From NCBI GenBank assembly GCA_963798325.1, contig CAWCSS010000008.1, forward strand, positions 558,001 through 622,000: a stretch of DNA of 64,000 bases, given 5' to 3'. A program made the position numbers and the translations under genes. Shown one piece after another: positions 44,025 to 53,958 of the stretch. The number at the start of each line of letters is the position of its first letter. Position 1 is the first letter of the stretch. Source of the DNA: Solirubrobacter sp963798325. GTDB lineage: Bacteria; Actinomycetota; Thermoleophilia; Solirubrobacterales; Solirubrobacteraceae. Below the pieces are notes generated by a model. That model was not told the origin of the DNA. It worked only from the letters and a program-made list of their open reading frames with translations, and searched no databases.

Positions 44025-44879
44025 ATGACCGCCACGCTCGCACTCGTCGGTGACCGCTCGCCGTCCGTTCGCGCCCACGGGCGCATCCCGACCCTGATCG
44101 ACGCGCTGCGCCGCCGTGACGGCCTCGTGCTCGACCCGTACTGGATCGCCTCGACCGAGGCCGACGACCTCTCCGGCTTCGACGGCATCTGGGTCGTCCC
44201 CGGCAGCCCGTACCGCGACCGCGAGAAGGTGATCACGGCCATCGGCACCGCGCGCGAGCTCCAGATCCCGTTCCTCGGCACCTGCGGCGGGTTCCAGCAC
44301 GCGATCCTGCACCTCGCGCGCGAGCTCGCCGGCATCGAGGGCGCGTCCCACGCCGAGTACGGGGATGCCGACAGCGCGCGCGTCCGGCGAGGCTCGCAGC
44401 CGAACGAGCCCGAAGCGCGAGGCTCGGGCGCGGAGTACGGGGGTGCCGACACCGCGCGCGTCTGGCCCCCTGGGCCATACTCGCAGCCGAACGAGCCCGA
44501 AGGGCGAGGCTCGGCCGTGATCGTGCCGCTGGAGTGCTCGCTCGTCGGCCACGAGGGCGCGATCGACTACACGCCCGGCACGCGCATCCAGCGAATCGCG
44601 GGCGTCGAGCGCAGCATCGAGCGCTACCACTGCTCCTACGGCATCGACCCGCGGTACATCGAGGCGCTCGAGCGGGCGGGCGTCGTGTTCGGCGCCCATG
44701 ACGAGGACGGCGCGCCGCGCGCGCTGGAGCTCGACGATCACCCCTTCTTCCTCGGCACGCTCTTCCAGCCCGAGCTGGCCGGCGACGGCACCCGCGCGCA
44801 CGCGGTCATCCGTGCGTTCGGAGAGGCGGTCGTCGGCCGCGCGACGCGGAGGAGCGGCCAGCCGGCACAGCTCGCCTGA
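44025..44879 (+). CDS. CTP synthase C-terminal-region-related glutamine amidotransferase
   Basis: A 284-residue class I glutamine amidotransferase-like protein resembling the C-terminal half of CTP synthase without the synthetase half. The nucleophile Cys87 is in FLGTCGGFQHAILHLARELA. The final block is HPFFLGTLFQPEL, where the His of the usual FHPE is replaced by Gln, so amidotransferase activity is doubtful. Residues 111-163 are a duplicated Asn/Pro/Glu/Arg-rich insert (SQPNEPE occurs twice) not expected in the family. ATG 44025 begins the conserved TATLALVGDRSPSVRAH. Divergent to a LysR gene. Confidence 0.82.
   Translation: MTATLALVGDRSPSVRAHGRIPTLIDALRRRDGLVLDPYWIASTEADDLSGFDGIWVVPGSPYRDREKVITAIGTARELQIPFLGTCGGFQHAILHLARELAGIEGASHAEYGDADSARVRRGSQPNEPEARGSGAEYGGADTARVWPPGPYSQPNEPEGRGSAVIVPLECSLVGHEGAIDYTPGTRIQRIAGVERSIERYHCSYGIDPRYIEALERAGVVFGAHDEDGAPRALELDDHPFFLGTLFQPELAGDGTRAHAVIRAFGEAVVGRATRRSGQPAQLA
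44355..44514 (+). repeat. Imperfect tandem duplication inside the amidotransferase gene
   Basis: Copy 1 (44355-44427, 73 bases) and copy 2 (44433-44514, 82 bases) both begin GAGTACGGGG and end with CGAACGAGCCCGAA then GCGAGGCTCGG. Copy 2 has nine extra bases (around CCCTGGGCC). The insert keeps the reading frame. Confidence 0.85.
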
Positions 44880-44914
44880 CGCGGCCCGGGCCGCGAGTCT
44901 AGAATCGCGCCTCA

Positions 44915-45100
44915 GTGGCCTATCGCACCGCCGACCAGCAAGCACGCGTCCGCCGGATCGAGTCGCTGCTGCGGCTCGCCGCGCCGGCACTGGATCTCGT
45001 CCTGTCCGTCGGGGACAAGGCCTCGCGCGTGATCGGGCGCAATGAGCTCGGACCCGAGCCCGTGCGCCGCCCGGGGCTGCCCAAGCCCGGGCGCGAGTAA
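44915..45100 (+). CDS. Small basic protein, unknown
   Basis: A 61-residue protein from GTG 44915: MAYRTADQQARVRRIESLL, an amphipathic helix, a short hydrophobic patch (RLAAPALDLVLSVGD) and a proline-rich end (GPEPVRRPGLPKPGRE). Codon use is like the neighbours and it fills the gap between two genes on the same strand. No family recognised; it might be spurious. Confidence 0.5.
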   Translation: MAYRTADQQARVRRIESLLRLAAPALDLVLSVGDKASRVIGRNELGPEPVRRPGLPKPGRE

Positions 45101-45156
45101 CCTCGTCCGAGGTCTGCGCCTGCGAAGACGGGCGAGGAAATAGACTGTCGTGGGCA

Positions 45157-46023
45157 TTGGCCGCACCGACTTCAAATAGCGAGAAGCAGCTCGCCTGGGA
45201 AGCGCGTCACCGCACGCGCGCCGGTATCGCGTCGATCGTCGGCGCCCTCGGGCTGTTCATCTACTTCGCCCTGCAGCAGATCATCTCGCGCGACGCGCCG
45301 ACCGCCGCGAGCGGGCTGGACACGTTCGCGCGACTCGGCCGCGACGGTCCGATCGACAGGCTGCCGTCGCTGGCGATCCCGTACTACGAGTACATCCACC
45401 AGAAGTCGTCGCTGTTCATCGTCATGGGCATCACCGCGGCGCTGGGCTTCATCGGCCTGGCGTGGTCGGCGGGCTTCCTCGCCGTCGCCACCCGCGCGCG
45501 GGCCCCCGCGTTCAAGAAGTGGCAGCTCTACCTGCCGATCATCGGCGGCGTCGTGCTCGGCCTGAGCCTGCTGCTGCTCTACATCTCGCAGATGATCCAG
45601 GTCAACAACTTCCTCGACGGCCCGCGGACGGTCCGCGCCGCGCAGGACGTCGAAGGCGGTGCGTTCGCCTACGCGCGCCTGCTCGGCTTCCTCGGCGCGC
45701 TGGTGCTGGCCATCGGGCTGATCCTGGTGTCGATGAACGCCATGCGCGTGGGCCTGCTGACCAAGCTCTTCGGCTTCCTCGGGATCGTCGCGGGCGCGAT
45801 GCTGATCGTCTGCCCGCTGGCCGTGATCCACACGTTCTGGCTCGGCGGGCTCGGCGTGCTCTACCTCGGCCGCTGGCCTGGTGGTGATCTTCCCGCCTGG
45901 AAGACGGGTAACGCCGAACCGTGGCCCGTGCCCGAACGGCCGCAGCGCGGGTCGCGGGTGGCCACGGAACCATCTGGGCCGGCCTCGTCCGCGCCGCGGA
46001 AGAAGCGGAAGAAGCGCAGCTAA
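45157..46023 (+). CDS. Multi-pass membrane protein, unknown
   Basis: A 288-residue protein from TTG 45157 with about five helices (IASIVGALGLFIYFAL; LFIVMGITAALGFIGLAW; LPIIGGVVLGLSLLLLYIS; LLGFLGALVLAIGLILVSM; FGFLGIVAGAMLIVCPLAVI). The C-terminus is soluble and ends in a basic run (SSAPRKKRKKRS). It lies 19 bases upstream of acs on the same strand and may be co-transcribed, but no link to acetate use is evident from sequence. Confidence 0.72.
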   Translation: MAAPTSNSEKQLAWEARHRTRAGIASIVGALGLFIYFALQQIISRDAPTAASGLDTFARLGRDGPIDRLPSLAIPYYEYIHQKSSLFIVMGITAALGFIGLAWSAGFLAVATRARAPAFKKWQLYLPIIGGVVLGLSLLLLYISQMIQVNNFLDGPRTVRAAQDVEGGAFAYARLLGFLGALVLAIGLILVSMNAMRVGLLTKLFGFLGIVAGAMLIVCPLAVIHTFWLGGLGVLYLGRWPGGDLPAWKTGNAEPWPVPERPQRGSRVATEPSGPASSAPRKKRKKRS

Positions 46024-46042
46024 CTACCGGGAGGAGATCGCA

Positions 46043-48001
<1,959 letters not shown>

Positions 48002-48010
48002 CCGCTTGTC

Positions 48011-48041
48011 GCTGTGGCGCGACCGTTCGTCGCGCCACAGC
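48011..48041 (+). terminator. acs terminator hairpin
   Basis: A perfect 13-base stem GCTGTGGCGCGAC / GTCGCGCCACAGC with the loop CGTTC lies 9 bases past the acs stop. It separates acs from the DUF485-actP pair, which then needs its own promoter or read-through. Confidence 0.8.
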
Positions 48042-48121
48042 CACCGTCCGTCGATTCACCGCAGGAGCGCGGTGTCCGCGCGCGTACGTTCCCCGCGACA
48101 CCAGAGCGAGGAGAGACGCGC

Positions 48122-48472
48122 ATGGCTGACTGGGAAGCGATCGAGCACTCGGACGAGTTCCGTGAGCTGATCAAGAAGCGAAGGAGCTTCGTCGTCCCGG
48201 CGACGATCTTCTTCCTCGCGTACTACATGACGTTCATCATCGTCGCGGGCTACGCCCCGGACTTCATGGGCGAGTCGGTCTATGAAGGGCTGACGGTCGG
48301 CTACTGCTACGCGCTGACCCAGTTCGTCATGGTCTTCGTGCTGGGCATCTGGTACCTGCGCAAGTCCGACAGGGTGTTCGACCCGCTGGCCGACGCGGTG
48401 GTGGCGAAGGTCGCCGAGGAGGAGGGCGCCCGCTTCACGCGCGCCGAGGACCGCGCCGAGGTGCCGCGATGA
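48122..48472 (+). CDS. DUF485 inner-membrane partner of ActP
   Basis: A 116-residue protein with two transmembrane helices (FFLAYYMTFIIVAGYAPDF; YALTQFVMVFVLGIWYL) and soluble ends (MADWEAIEHSDEFRELIKK). DUF485 proteins (YjcH type) are encoded directly before acetate symporters and are thought to be their small subunit. Its stop overlaps the actP start (ATGA), supporting that pairing. ATG 48122 has a GGAGAG site before it. Confidence 0.9.
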   Translation: MADWEAIEHSDEFRELIKKRRSFVVPATIFFLAYYMTFIIVAGYAPDFMGESVYEGLTVGYCYALTQFVMVFVLGIWYLRKSDRVFDPLADAVVAKVAEEEGARFTRAEDRAEVPR

Positions 48473-50061
48473 CCCTGTTCGCCGACGTCAACGTCGAGGC
48501 GGTCGTCATCTTCGCGATCGTCCTCGGGATCACGCTCGGGATCACCTACTGGGCCTCCGGGCGCGCGGGCAGCGCGGTCGGCTTCTACGCCGCCGGGCGC
48601 CAGATCACCGGCCGCCAGAACGGCCTCGCGATCTCCGGCGACTACCTCAGCGCCGCGTCCTTCCTCGGCATCGCCGGCCTGATCTTCCTGTACGGCTTCG
48701 ACGGGTTCCTGTACTCGATCGGGTTCCTCGTCGCCTTCCTCACCGTGATGTTCCTGCTGGCCGAGCGGATGCGCAACGCGGGCAAGTACACGATCGCCGA
48801 CGTGTTGAGCTTCCGGCTCAACGAGACACCCGCGCGCGCGGCCGCCGCGCTCGGCACCTTCGCCGTGGTGACCTTCTACCTGATCGCCCAGATGGTCGGC
48901 GCGGGCGTGCTGATCCAGGCGCTGGTCGGGATCGACTTCTCCTGGGCGGTGATCATCACCGGCGTCGTGATGCTCACCTACGTGATCTTCGGCGGCATGG
49001 TGGCGACCACGTGGGTGCAGATCATCAAGGCCGTGCTGCTGATGGCGGGCATCCTGATCATGTCGATCTTCGTGCTGGGCAAGGTCGGCTTCAACCCGAT
49101 CGAGCTGTTCAACCGCGCGGACGCCAACAAGGGCGCCGAGTCGACCTTCTCGCTCGGCCCCGGGACCTACCTGCCGAAGCCGCTGGACACGGTGTCCTTG
49201 GGGTTGGCGCTGGTGCTCGGCACCGCCGGCCTGCCGCACATCCTGATGCGGTTCTTCACCGTCCCGACGGCGAAGGCCGCGCGGTCTTCCGTCGTCTGGG
49301 CGATGTTCATCATCGGCTTCTTCTACCTGCTGACGACGTTCATCGGCTTCGGCGCCCGGGCGTTCCTGGGCGAGGGCGGCGTGGAGGCCGCGGGCAAGGG
49401 CGGCAACCTCGCGGCGCCGAACCTGGCGCAGTTCCTCGGCGGCGGTGAGGGGACGTTCGGCGGCGACCTCTTCCTGGCCGTGATCTCGGGCGTCGCCTTC
49501 GCGACGATCCTCGCGGTCGTCGCCGGGCTGGTGCTGTCGGCATCCAGCGCCTTCTCGCACGACATCTGGTCCTCGATCATCCGCAAGGGCAAGGACTCCG
49601 AGCACGAGGAGGTCAAGGTGGCGCGGATCGCGGCGTTCGCGATCGGCGTGATCGCGATCATCATCGCCGTCATCGGCGGCTCCGGCCTGAACGTGTCGTT
49701 CATGGTCGGCCTGGCCTTCGCCGTCGCCGCCTCGGCGAACTTCCCGGCGCTGCTGCTGGCGCTCACGTGGCGGCGCTTCAACACCGCGGGGGCGATCACC
49801 GGCGTGCTGCTGGGCGTCACGAGCGCGATCTTCCTCGTGATCGTCTCGCCCAAGGTGTGGCCGGGGGCGGACACGGTGACGGGCTCGCCGATCGGCTGGG
49901 AGCTGTCGAACCCGGGCCTCGTCTCGATCCCGCTCGGGTTCCTCGGCTGCTACCTCGGGACGATGCTCAGCACCGAGAAGAAGACCGAGCGCACCTTCAA
50001 CGAGCTCTTCGTGCGCTCGGAGACGGGCATCGGCTCAGAGCGCGCGCTGGAGAAGGTCTAG
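48469..50061 (+). CDS. actP: Cation/acetate symporter ActP
   Basis: A 530-residue sodium:solute symporter with about thirteen helices. ActP-type blocks are GRQITGRQNGLAISGDYLSA near the N-terminus, TAGLPHILMRFFTVPTAKAA and the C-terminal GFLGCYLGTMLSTEKKTER. It would import acetate for acs encoded upstream. The start overlaps the DUF485 stop. A bidirectional hairpin follows before the converging second symporter. Confidence 0.94.
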   Translation: MTLFADVNVEAVVIFAIVLGITLGITYWASGRAGSAVGFYAAGRQITGRQNGLAISGDYLSAASFLGIAGLIFLYGFDGFLYSIGFLVAFLTVMFLLAERMRNAGKYTIADVLSFRLNETPARAAAALGTFAVVTFYLIAQMVGAGVLIQALVGIDFSWAVIITGVVMLTYVIFGGMVATTWVQIIKAVLLMAGILIMSIFVLGKVGFNPIELFNRADANKGAESTFSLGPGTYLPKPLDTVSLGLALVLGTAGLPHILMRFFTVPTAKAARSSVVWAMFIIGFFYLLTTFIGFGARAFLGEGGVEAAGKGGNLAAPNLAQFLGGGEGTFGGDLFLAVISGVAFATILAVVAGLVLSASSAFSHDIWSSIIRKGKDSEHEEVKVARIAAFAIGVIAIIIAVIGGSGLNVSFMVGLAFAVAASANFPALLLALTWRRFNTAGAITGVLLGVTSAIFLVIVSPKVWPGADTVTGSPIGWELSNPGLVSIPLGFLGCYLGTMLSTEKKTERTFNELFVRSETGIGSERALEKV

Positions 50062-50067
50062 GGGTTG

Positions 50068-50107
50068 CCCGCCCGGTGGAGGCTCTGAACGGTCTTCACC
50101 GGGCGGG
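50068..50107. terminator. Bidirectional hairpin between two converging symporter genes
   Basis: CCCGCCCGGTG / CACCGGGCGGG, 11-base perfect arms with an 18-base loop, between the actP stop (50061) and the second symporter stop (50129). Confidence 0.6.
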
Positions 50108-50128
50108 TGGGCCCCCGAGCAGTCTTTC

Positions 50129-51777
50129 TCAGGGGGACACCGCCTCCGGGACGTGGAGCGCCGCCATCGCGGCGCTCACGTTTCGGGGGCGACTGCGCAG
50201 GCTCAGCGCGATCATCGTCGCGAAGGCGATCGGGACCGAGACCGCGGCGGGCTGGGTGAGGATGGCGCCGCCGGCCGTCTCCTCGGACACGTCGCCGATC
50301 AGGCCCGCGGCGATCATGCCGGTGGCGACCAGCGCGCCGGCGACCATCCCCGCGGCGGCGCCGGTGGCGGTCAGCCGGGGCCACCAGACGCCGAGCAGCA
50401 GCAGCGGGCAGAACGTGCTGGCGGCGAGCGCGAACGCCCAGCCGACGAGCACCGAGATGTCGACGCCGGGCGTGGCCAGCGCGAGCAGGGCGGGCGGGAG
50501 CATGCCGGCGACGGCGGCGACCCGGAACCGCGTGCGCCGTCGCGGGTGCTTGCCGGGGAGGACGTCGTGGGAGACGGTGCCGGCGATGCTCACCAGCAGG
50601 CCGGAGGCGGTGCGACATGAACGCGGCGAACGCCCCGGCGGCGACGATCGCGGCGAGGATGTCGCCGATCGCTCCGGGCCACGCGGCGGCGGGGACGCGG
50701 AGCACCACCGAGTCGGTGTCGCCGGTGACGTAGAGCTCGGGCGTGAACGCGCGGCCGAGCAGGCCGTAGACCGCGGGGAAGAGGTAGAAGACGCCGAGCA
50801 GGCCGAGCACGCGCACGGTCGTCCGGCGCGCGGCCGAGCCGTCCGGGTTGGTGTAGAAGCGCACGAGGATGTGCGGCAGCCCCATCGTCCCCAGGAACGT
50901 CGCCAGCAGCAGGCTGTAGATCAGCAGCGGCGAGCCGCGGCCGGAGTCGCTGACCGGGCGCGACCACTGGTCGCCGGTCTGGGCGTCGATCCCCTCGGCC
51001 ACGGGGATCGCGGTGTCGGGCGGCAGGTGCAACTCGCCCGCGGGCACGGTCCGCGTCTCGCCGCTGTCCGGGAAGGTCAGCGTCTCCGGCTCGTCGAGCT
51101 GGATCGTCATGCCGCTCGGGCCGGTGCTCGGCAGCTCGGCGCCGAACAGCGCGGCCTGCGCCGGCAGGCCGCCGAGGTGGATCAGCAGCAGCAGCGCGGG
51201 CAGCGCGATGGCGAACACCTTCACCCAGTACTGGAAGGCCTGCACGTAGGTGACGCCGCGCATGCCGCCGAGGCCGACGTTGAGCGCCACGATCAGCGAC
51301 ACGACGGCCACCCCGACCCAGTACGGCGACGCCGGTCACGGCGCGCAGCGTCACGCCCGGCGCCCTTGAGCTGCGGGACGAGGTAGCAGCCGCTGATGAG
51401 CAGGACGATCGCCGCCGCCAGCAGGCGCATGTAGGCGCGCGGGCAGGCGGGCCTCGGCGAAGTCCGGGATCGTGTAGGAGCCGAAGCGCCGCAGCGGCGC
51501 GGCGACGAACAGCAGCAGCGTCAGGTAGCCGGCGGTGAAGCCGACCGGGCAGCCACAGCGCGCTCGCCCCGAACTTGAGCATCAGGCCGGCGACGCCGAG
51601 GAAACGACGCCGCCGAGAGGTACTCGCCGGAGATCGCGGCCGCGTTCCACCACGGCGTGACCGCCGCTTGACGCGACGAAGAGGTCGACTGGTCGTCCGC
51701 GCGAGCCGGACGCCGTAGGTGCCGATCCCCAGCGCCGCGCTGGTGACGCCGATGATCGCGAGGATCGAGAGTGTCAA
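50129..51777 (-). pseudogene. Second SSS-family monocarboxylate symporter, eight apparent single-base insertions
   Basis: Joining the frames gives about 545 residues of an ActP/MctC-like sodium symporter: LAIIGVTSAALGIGTYGVRL, then SASFLGVAGLMLKFGASALW, VALNVGLGGMRGVTYVQAF, GTMGLPHILVRFYTNPDGSA and VLVGWAFALAASTFCPLLLL. Deleting one base near each of 50612, 51324, 51360, 51441, 51547, 51603, 51668 and 51687 restores one continuous family-like frame (for example SDLFVAS and LPVGFTAGYL appear). The start is TTG 51777, overlapping the DUF485-like stop. All defects are +1, so sequence error is more likely than decay. Acetate, propionate or pyruvate are likely substrates. Confidence 0.75.
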
Positions 51778-52085
51778 GGCTCTTCGACGAGCTCGCGGAA
51801 CGCCTCGTCGAGCCCGTCCGCGCGGCGCTGCTCGAGCAGGCCGATGGAGAAGAACAGCGGGAAGGGCGGGACGACGACGAGCCAGATCGGCAGCGGCACG
51901 CCGAGCAACTGCGCGTCGTGCAGGCCTGGGAGCAGGTAGAGGATCAGCGGCAGCGCGCCGATCGCGCCGCCGAAGGCGACCAGCGAGAGCAGCGCGAGCC
52001 GCAGCTGCTCGCGCCGCAGCCGCCGCAGGTAGACGGCGGCGTGGGCGGTCGCCTCGTCGATGTCGCTCGCGGGCAACCGGCTCAT
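51774..52085 (-). CDS. DUF485-like small membrane partner of the second symporter
   Basis: A 103-residue protein with two helices (LALLSLVAFGGAIGALPLIL; LPIWLVVVPPFPLFFSIGLL) between charged ends (ATAHAAVYLRRLRREQLR; EQRRADGLDEAFRELVEEP). Topology and position mirror the DUF485-ActP pair: its stop overlaps the symporter start (TTGA) and its ATG overlaps the regulator stop. Sequence similarity to DUF485 itself is weak. Unlike its neighbours it shows no frame defect. Confidence 0.78.
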   Translation of the reverse strand: MSRLPASDIDEATAHAAVYLRRLRREQLRLALLSLVAFGGAIGALPLILYLLPGLHDAQLLGVPLPIWLVVVPPFPLFFSIGLLEQRRADGLDEAFRELVEEP

Positions 52086-52786
52086 GAGCGCAAGCGTCGC
52101 CGCAGCTCCGCGACCTCGCGGCGGGCGATCGGCAGCTCGGCGCCGTCGGCCAGGATCAGCATCGCCGTGCCGTTGAGCTGCGGGCGCACCTCGGCCGCGC
52201 GGCGCAGGTTCACGAGGAAGCGGCGGTGGACGCGGTGGAAGCCATGCGGCGCCCAGCGGCGCTCGATCTCGTTCAGCGTGCCGCGGACGAGGTGGCGGGC
52301 GTCGGCGGTGACCACGCGCACGTAGTCGCCGTGGGCCTGCAGGTAGAGGATGTCCGCGCGTTGGATCAGCTTGGTGCCGCCGCCGGGCGCGTCGACCGCG
52401 AGCGTGTCCGGGGTGTCCTCGGCCGGGGTCGCGCGTGATCCGGTCGAGCGCCTCGGCCACGCGGGCGCGTGCTGACCGGCTTCATCAGGTAGTCGAGCGC
52501 GCGCAGCTCGAACGCCTCGACGGCCGCCGACTCGTAGGCGGAGACGAAGATCAGCGCGGGCGGGGTGGCGAAGCGCCGCAGCAGCCGCGCGAGCTCGATG
52601 CCGTCCAGGCCCGGCATGCGCACGTCGAGGAACACCGCGTCGTACTGCTCGCCGGCCGCCAGCGCGTGCAGCGCCTCCTCGCCGGACTCGGCCGTGTCGA
52701 CGCTCGTCGACCGCCGGCTGCGCGCGCAGCACCCGCGCGAGGTCGTCGAGCGCCGGCCGTTCGTCGTCGACGGCGAGGACCTTCAC
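52082..52786 (-). pseudogene. LytTR-type response regulator, three apparent single-base insertions
   Basis: Reconstructed length about 234 residues. Receiver domain: VKVLAVDDERPALDDLARVL, phosphosite AVFLDVRMPGLDGIEL, then ALIFVSAYESAAVEAF and ALDYLMKPVS. LytTR DNA-binding domain: YLQAHGDYVRVVTADARHLV and FHRVHRRFLVNLRRAAEV. Removing one base near 52703, 52464 and 52430 gives a single clean frame (AVDDVDTAESGEEAL across the first). The GTG start 52786 overlaps the kinase stop. It would be phosphorylated by the LytS-type kinase and probably activates the symporter genes just downstream. Confidence 0.8.
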
Positions 52787-53919
52787 GCGGCGCGCACCCC
52801 CGCGCGGAACTTCGGGACGAGCATCGTGACGCTCGTGCCCTCGTCCGGGCGTGACTCGCACCTCGAGCCCGTACTCCGGCGCCGAACGTCGACTGCAGGC
52901 GCGCCTGGACGTTCGCGAGGCCGATCCCGGCGCCGCGGCCCGCGAGCGCGGCGCTTGCCGCCTCGGCGCTCATCCCCGCGCCGCCGTCGCGCACGGTCAG
53001 CTCGACGTCGGCGTCGAGGTCGGCGCCGAGGATCTCCACCCGGCACGGGCCGGTGGCCTTCTCGACGCCGTGGCGCACCGCGTTCTCCACCAGCGGCTGC
53101 ACGCTCAGCACCGGGACGACCGCGGTCAGCACCTCCGGCGCGACGCTCACCCGCACCTCCAGGCGCTCGCCGAAGCGCGCCTGCTCGAGCCGCAGGTACT
53201 TCTCGACGTAGTGCAGCTCGTCGGCCAGCGTCACGTAGGAGCGGTTGCCCCGGAACGCGTAGCGCGTGAACTCGGCGAACTCGGTCAGCAGCTCGCGCGC
53301 CTCCTCCGGGCGTGGTGTGGATGCTGTTGGCCACCGCCGCGAGCGCGTTGTAGACGAAGTGCGGGGAGATCTGTGCCCGCAGCGCCCGCAGCTCGGCCTG
53401 CGCCAGGCGCTCCTCCTGCTCGGCCAGCGCGGACAGCTCGACCTGCGCGGAGACCAGGCTCGCGACCTCGCCGACCACGCGCGTGTCCTCCGGCCGCAGC
53501 CGTCGTTCGGGCCCGTAGAACGCGGCGAGCCGGCCGATCCGCTCACCGCCGACGATCAGCGGCGCGACCACCGTGTTCCCGAACGGGTCCGGCCCGCGCT
53601 CGACCACCACGCGCTCGGACTGCGAGAGCCAGTGCAGGTCGTCGGCGTGCACGCCGTGCGTGGCCAGCACCCGCTCACCGTCGTCGATCAGCACGCCGGC
53701 CGCCTGCGTGAGCGCGTGCAGGTGACCGATCGCCTTGCCCGCGGACTCCTTGGTCAGCCCTCTGCGCAGGTGCGGGAGCGTCGCCGCCGCGGCGTGCAGC
53801 GCGGCGCGAACGCCCTCCTCGCCCGGAGCGAGGACGCGCCGCGGGGCCAGCAGCCGGCTGACCGCGAGCGCCGACGCGGTGAGCACCACGCCGAGCAGCA
53901 CTCCGAGGACGACGTCCAC
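52783..53919 (-). pseudogene. LytS-type sensor histidine kinase, three apparent single-base insertions
   Basis: Reconstructed length about 377 residues. One N-terminal helix (MDVVLGVLLGVVLTASALAV), a GAF-like sensor (LTQAAGVLIDDGERVLATHG; VVAPLIVGGERIGRLAAFYG), then the phosphoacceptor His in ISPHFVYNALAAVANSI, N-box VQPLVENAVRHGVEK and G-box GRGAGIGLANVQARL. One extra base at each of about 53309, 52877 and 52846 breaks the frame; without them the end reads FGAEYGLEVRVTPDEGTSVT. BtsS/YpdA/LytS-type kinases commonly sense pyruvate or related acids and control transporters, matching the downstream symporter. Confidence 0.8.
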
Positions 53920-53958
53920 CGCGGGAAACCTACGCCGTGCTCCGGCGCGCCGCGCTCC

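Noticed and set aside
44283..44285. Selenocysteine at the amidotransferase nucleophile
   Set aside because: Some relatives carry selenocysteine, but here the codon is TGC (Cys), so no recoding is needed.
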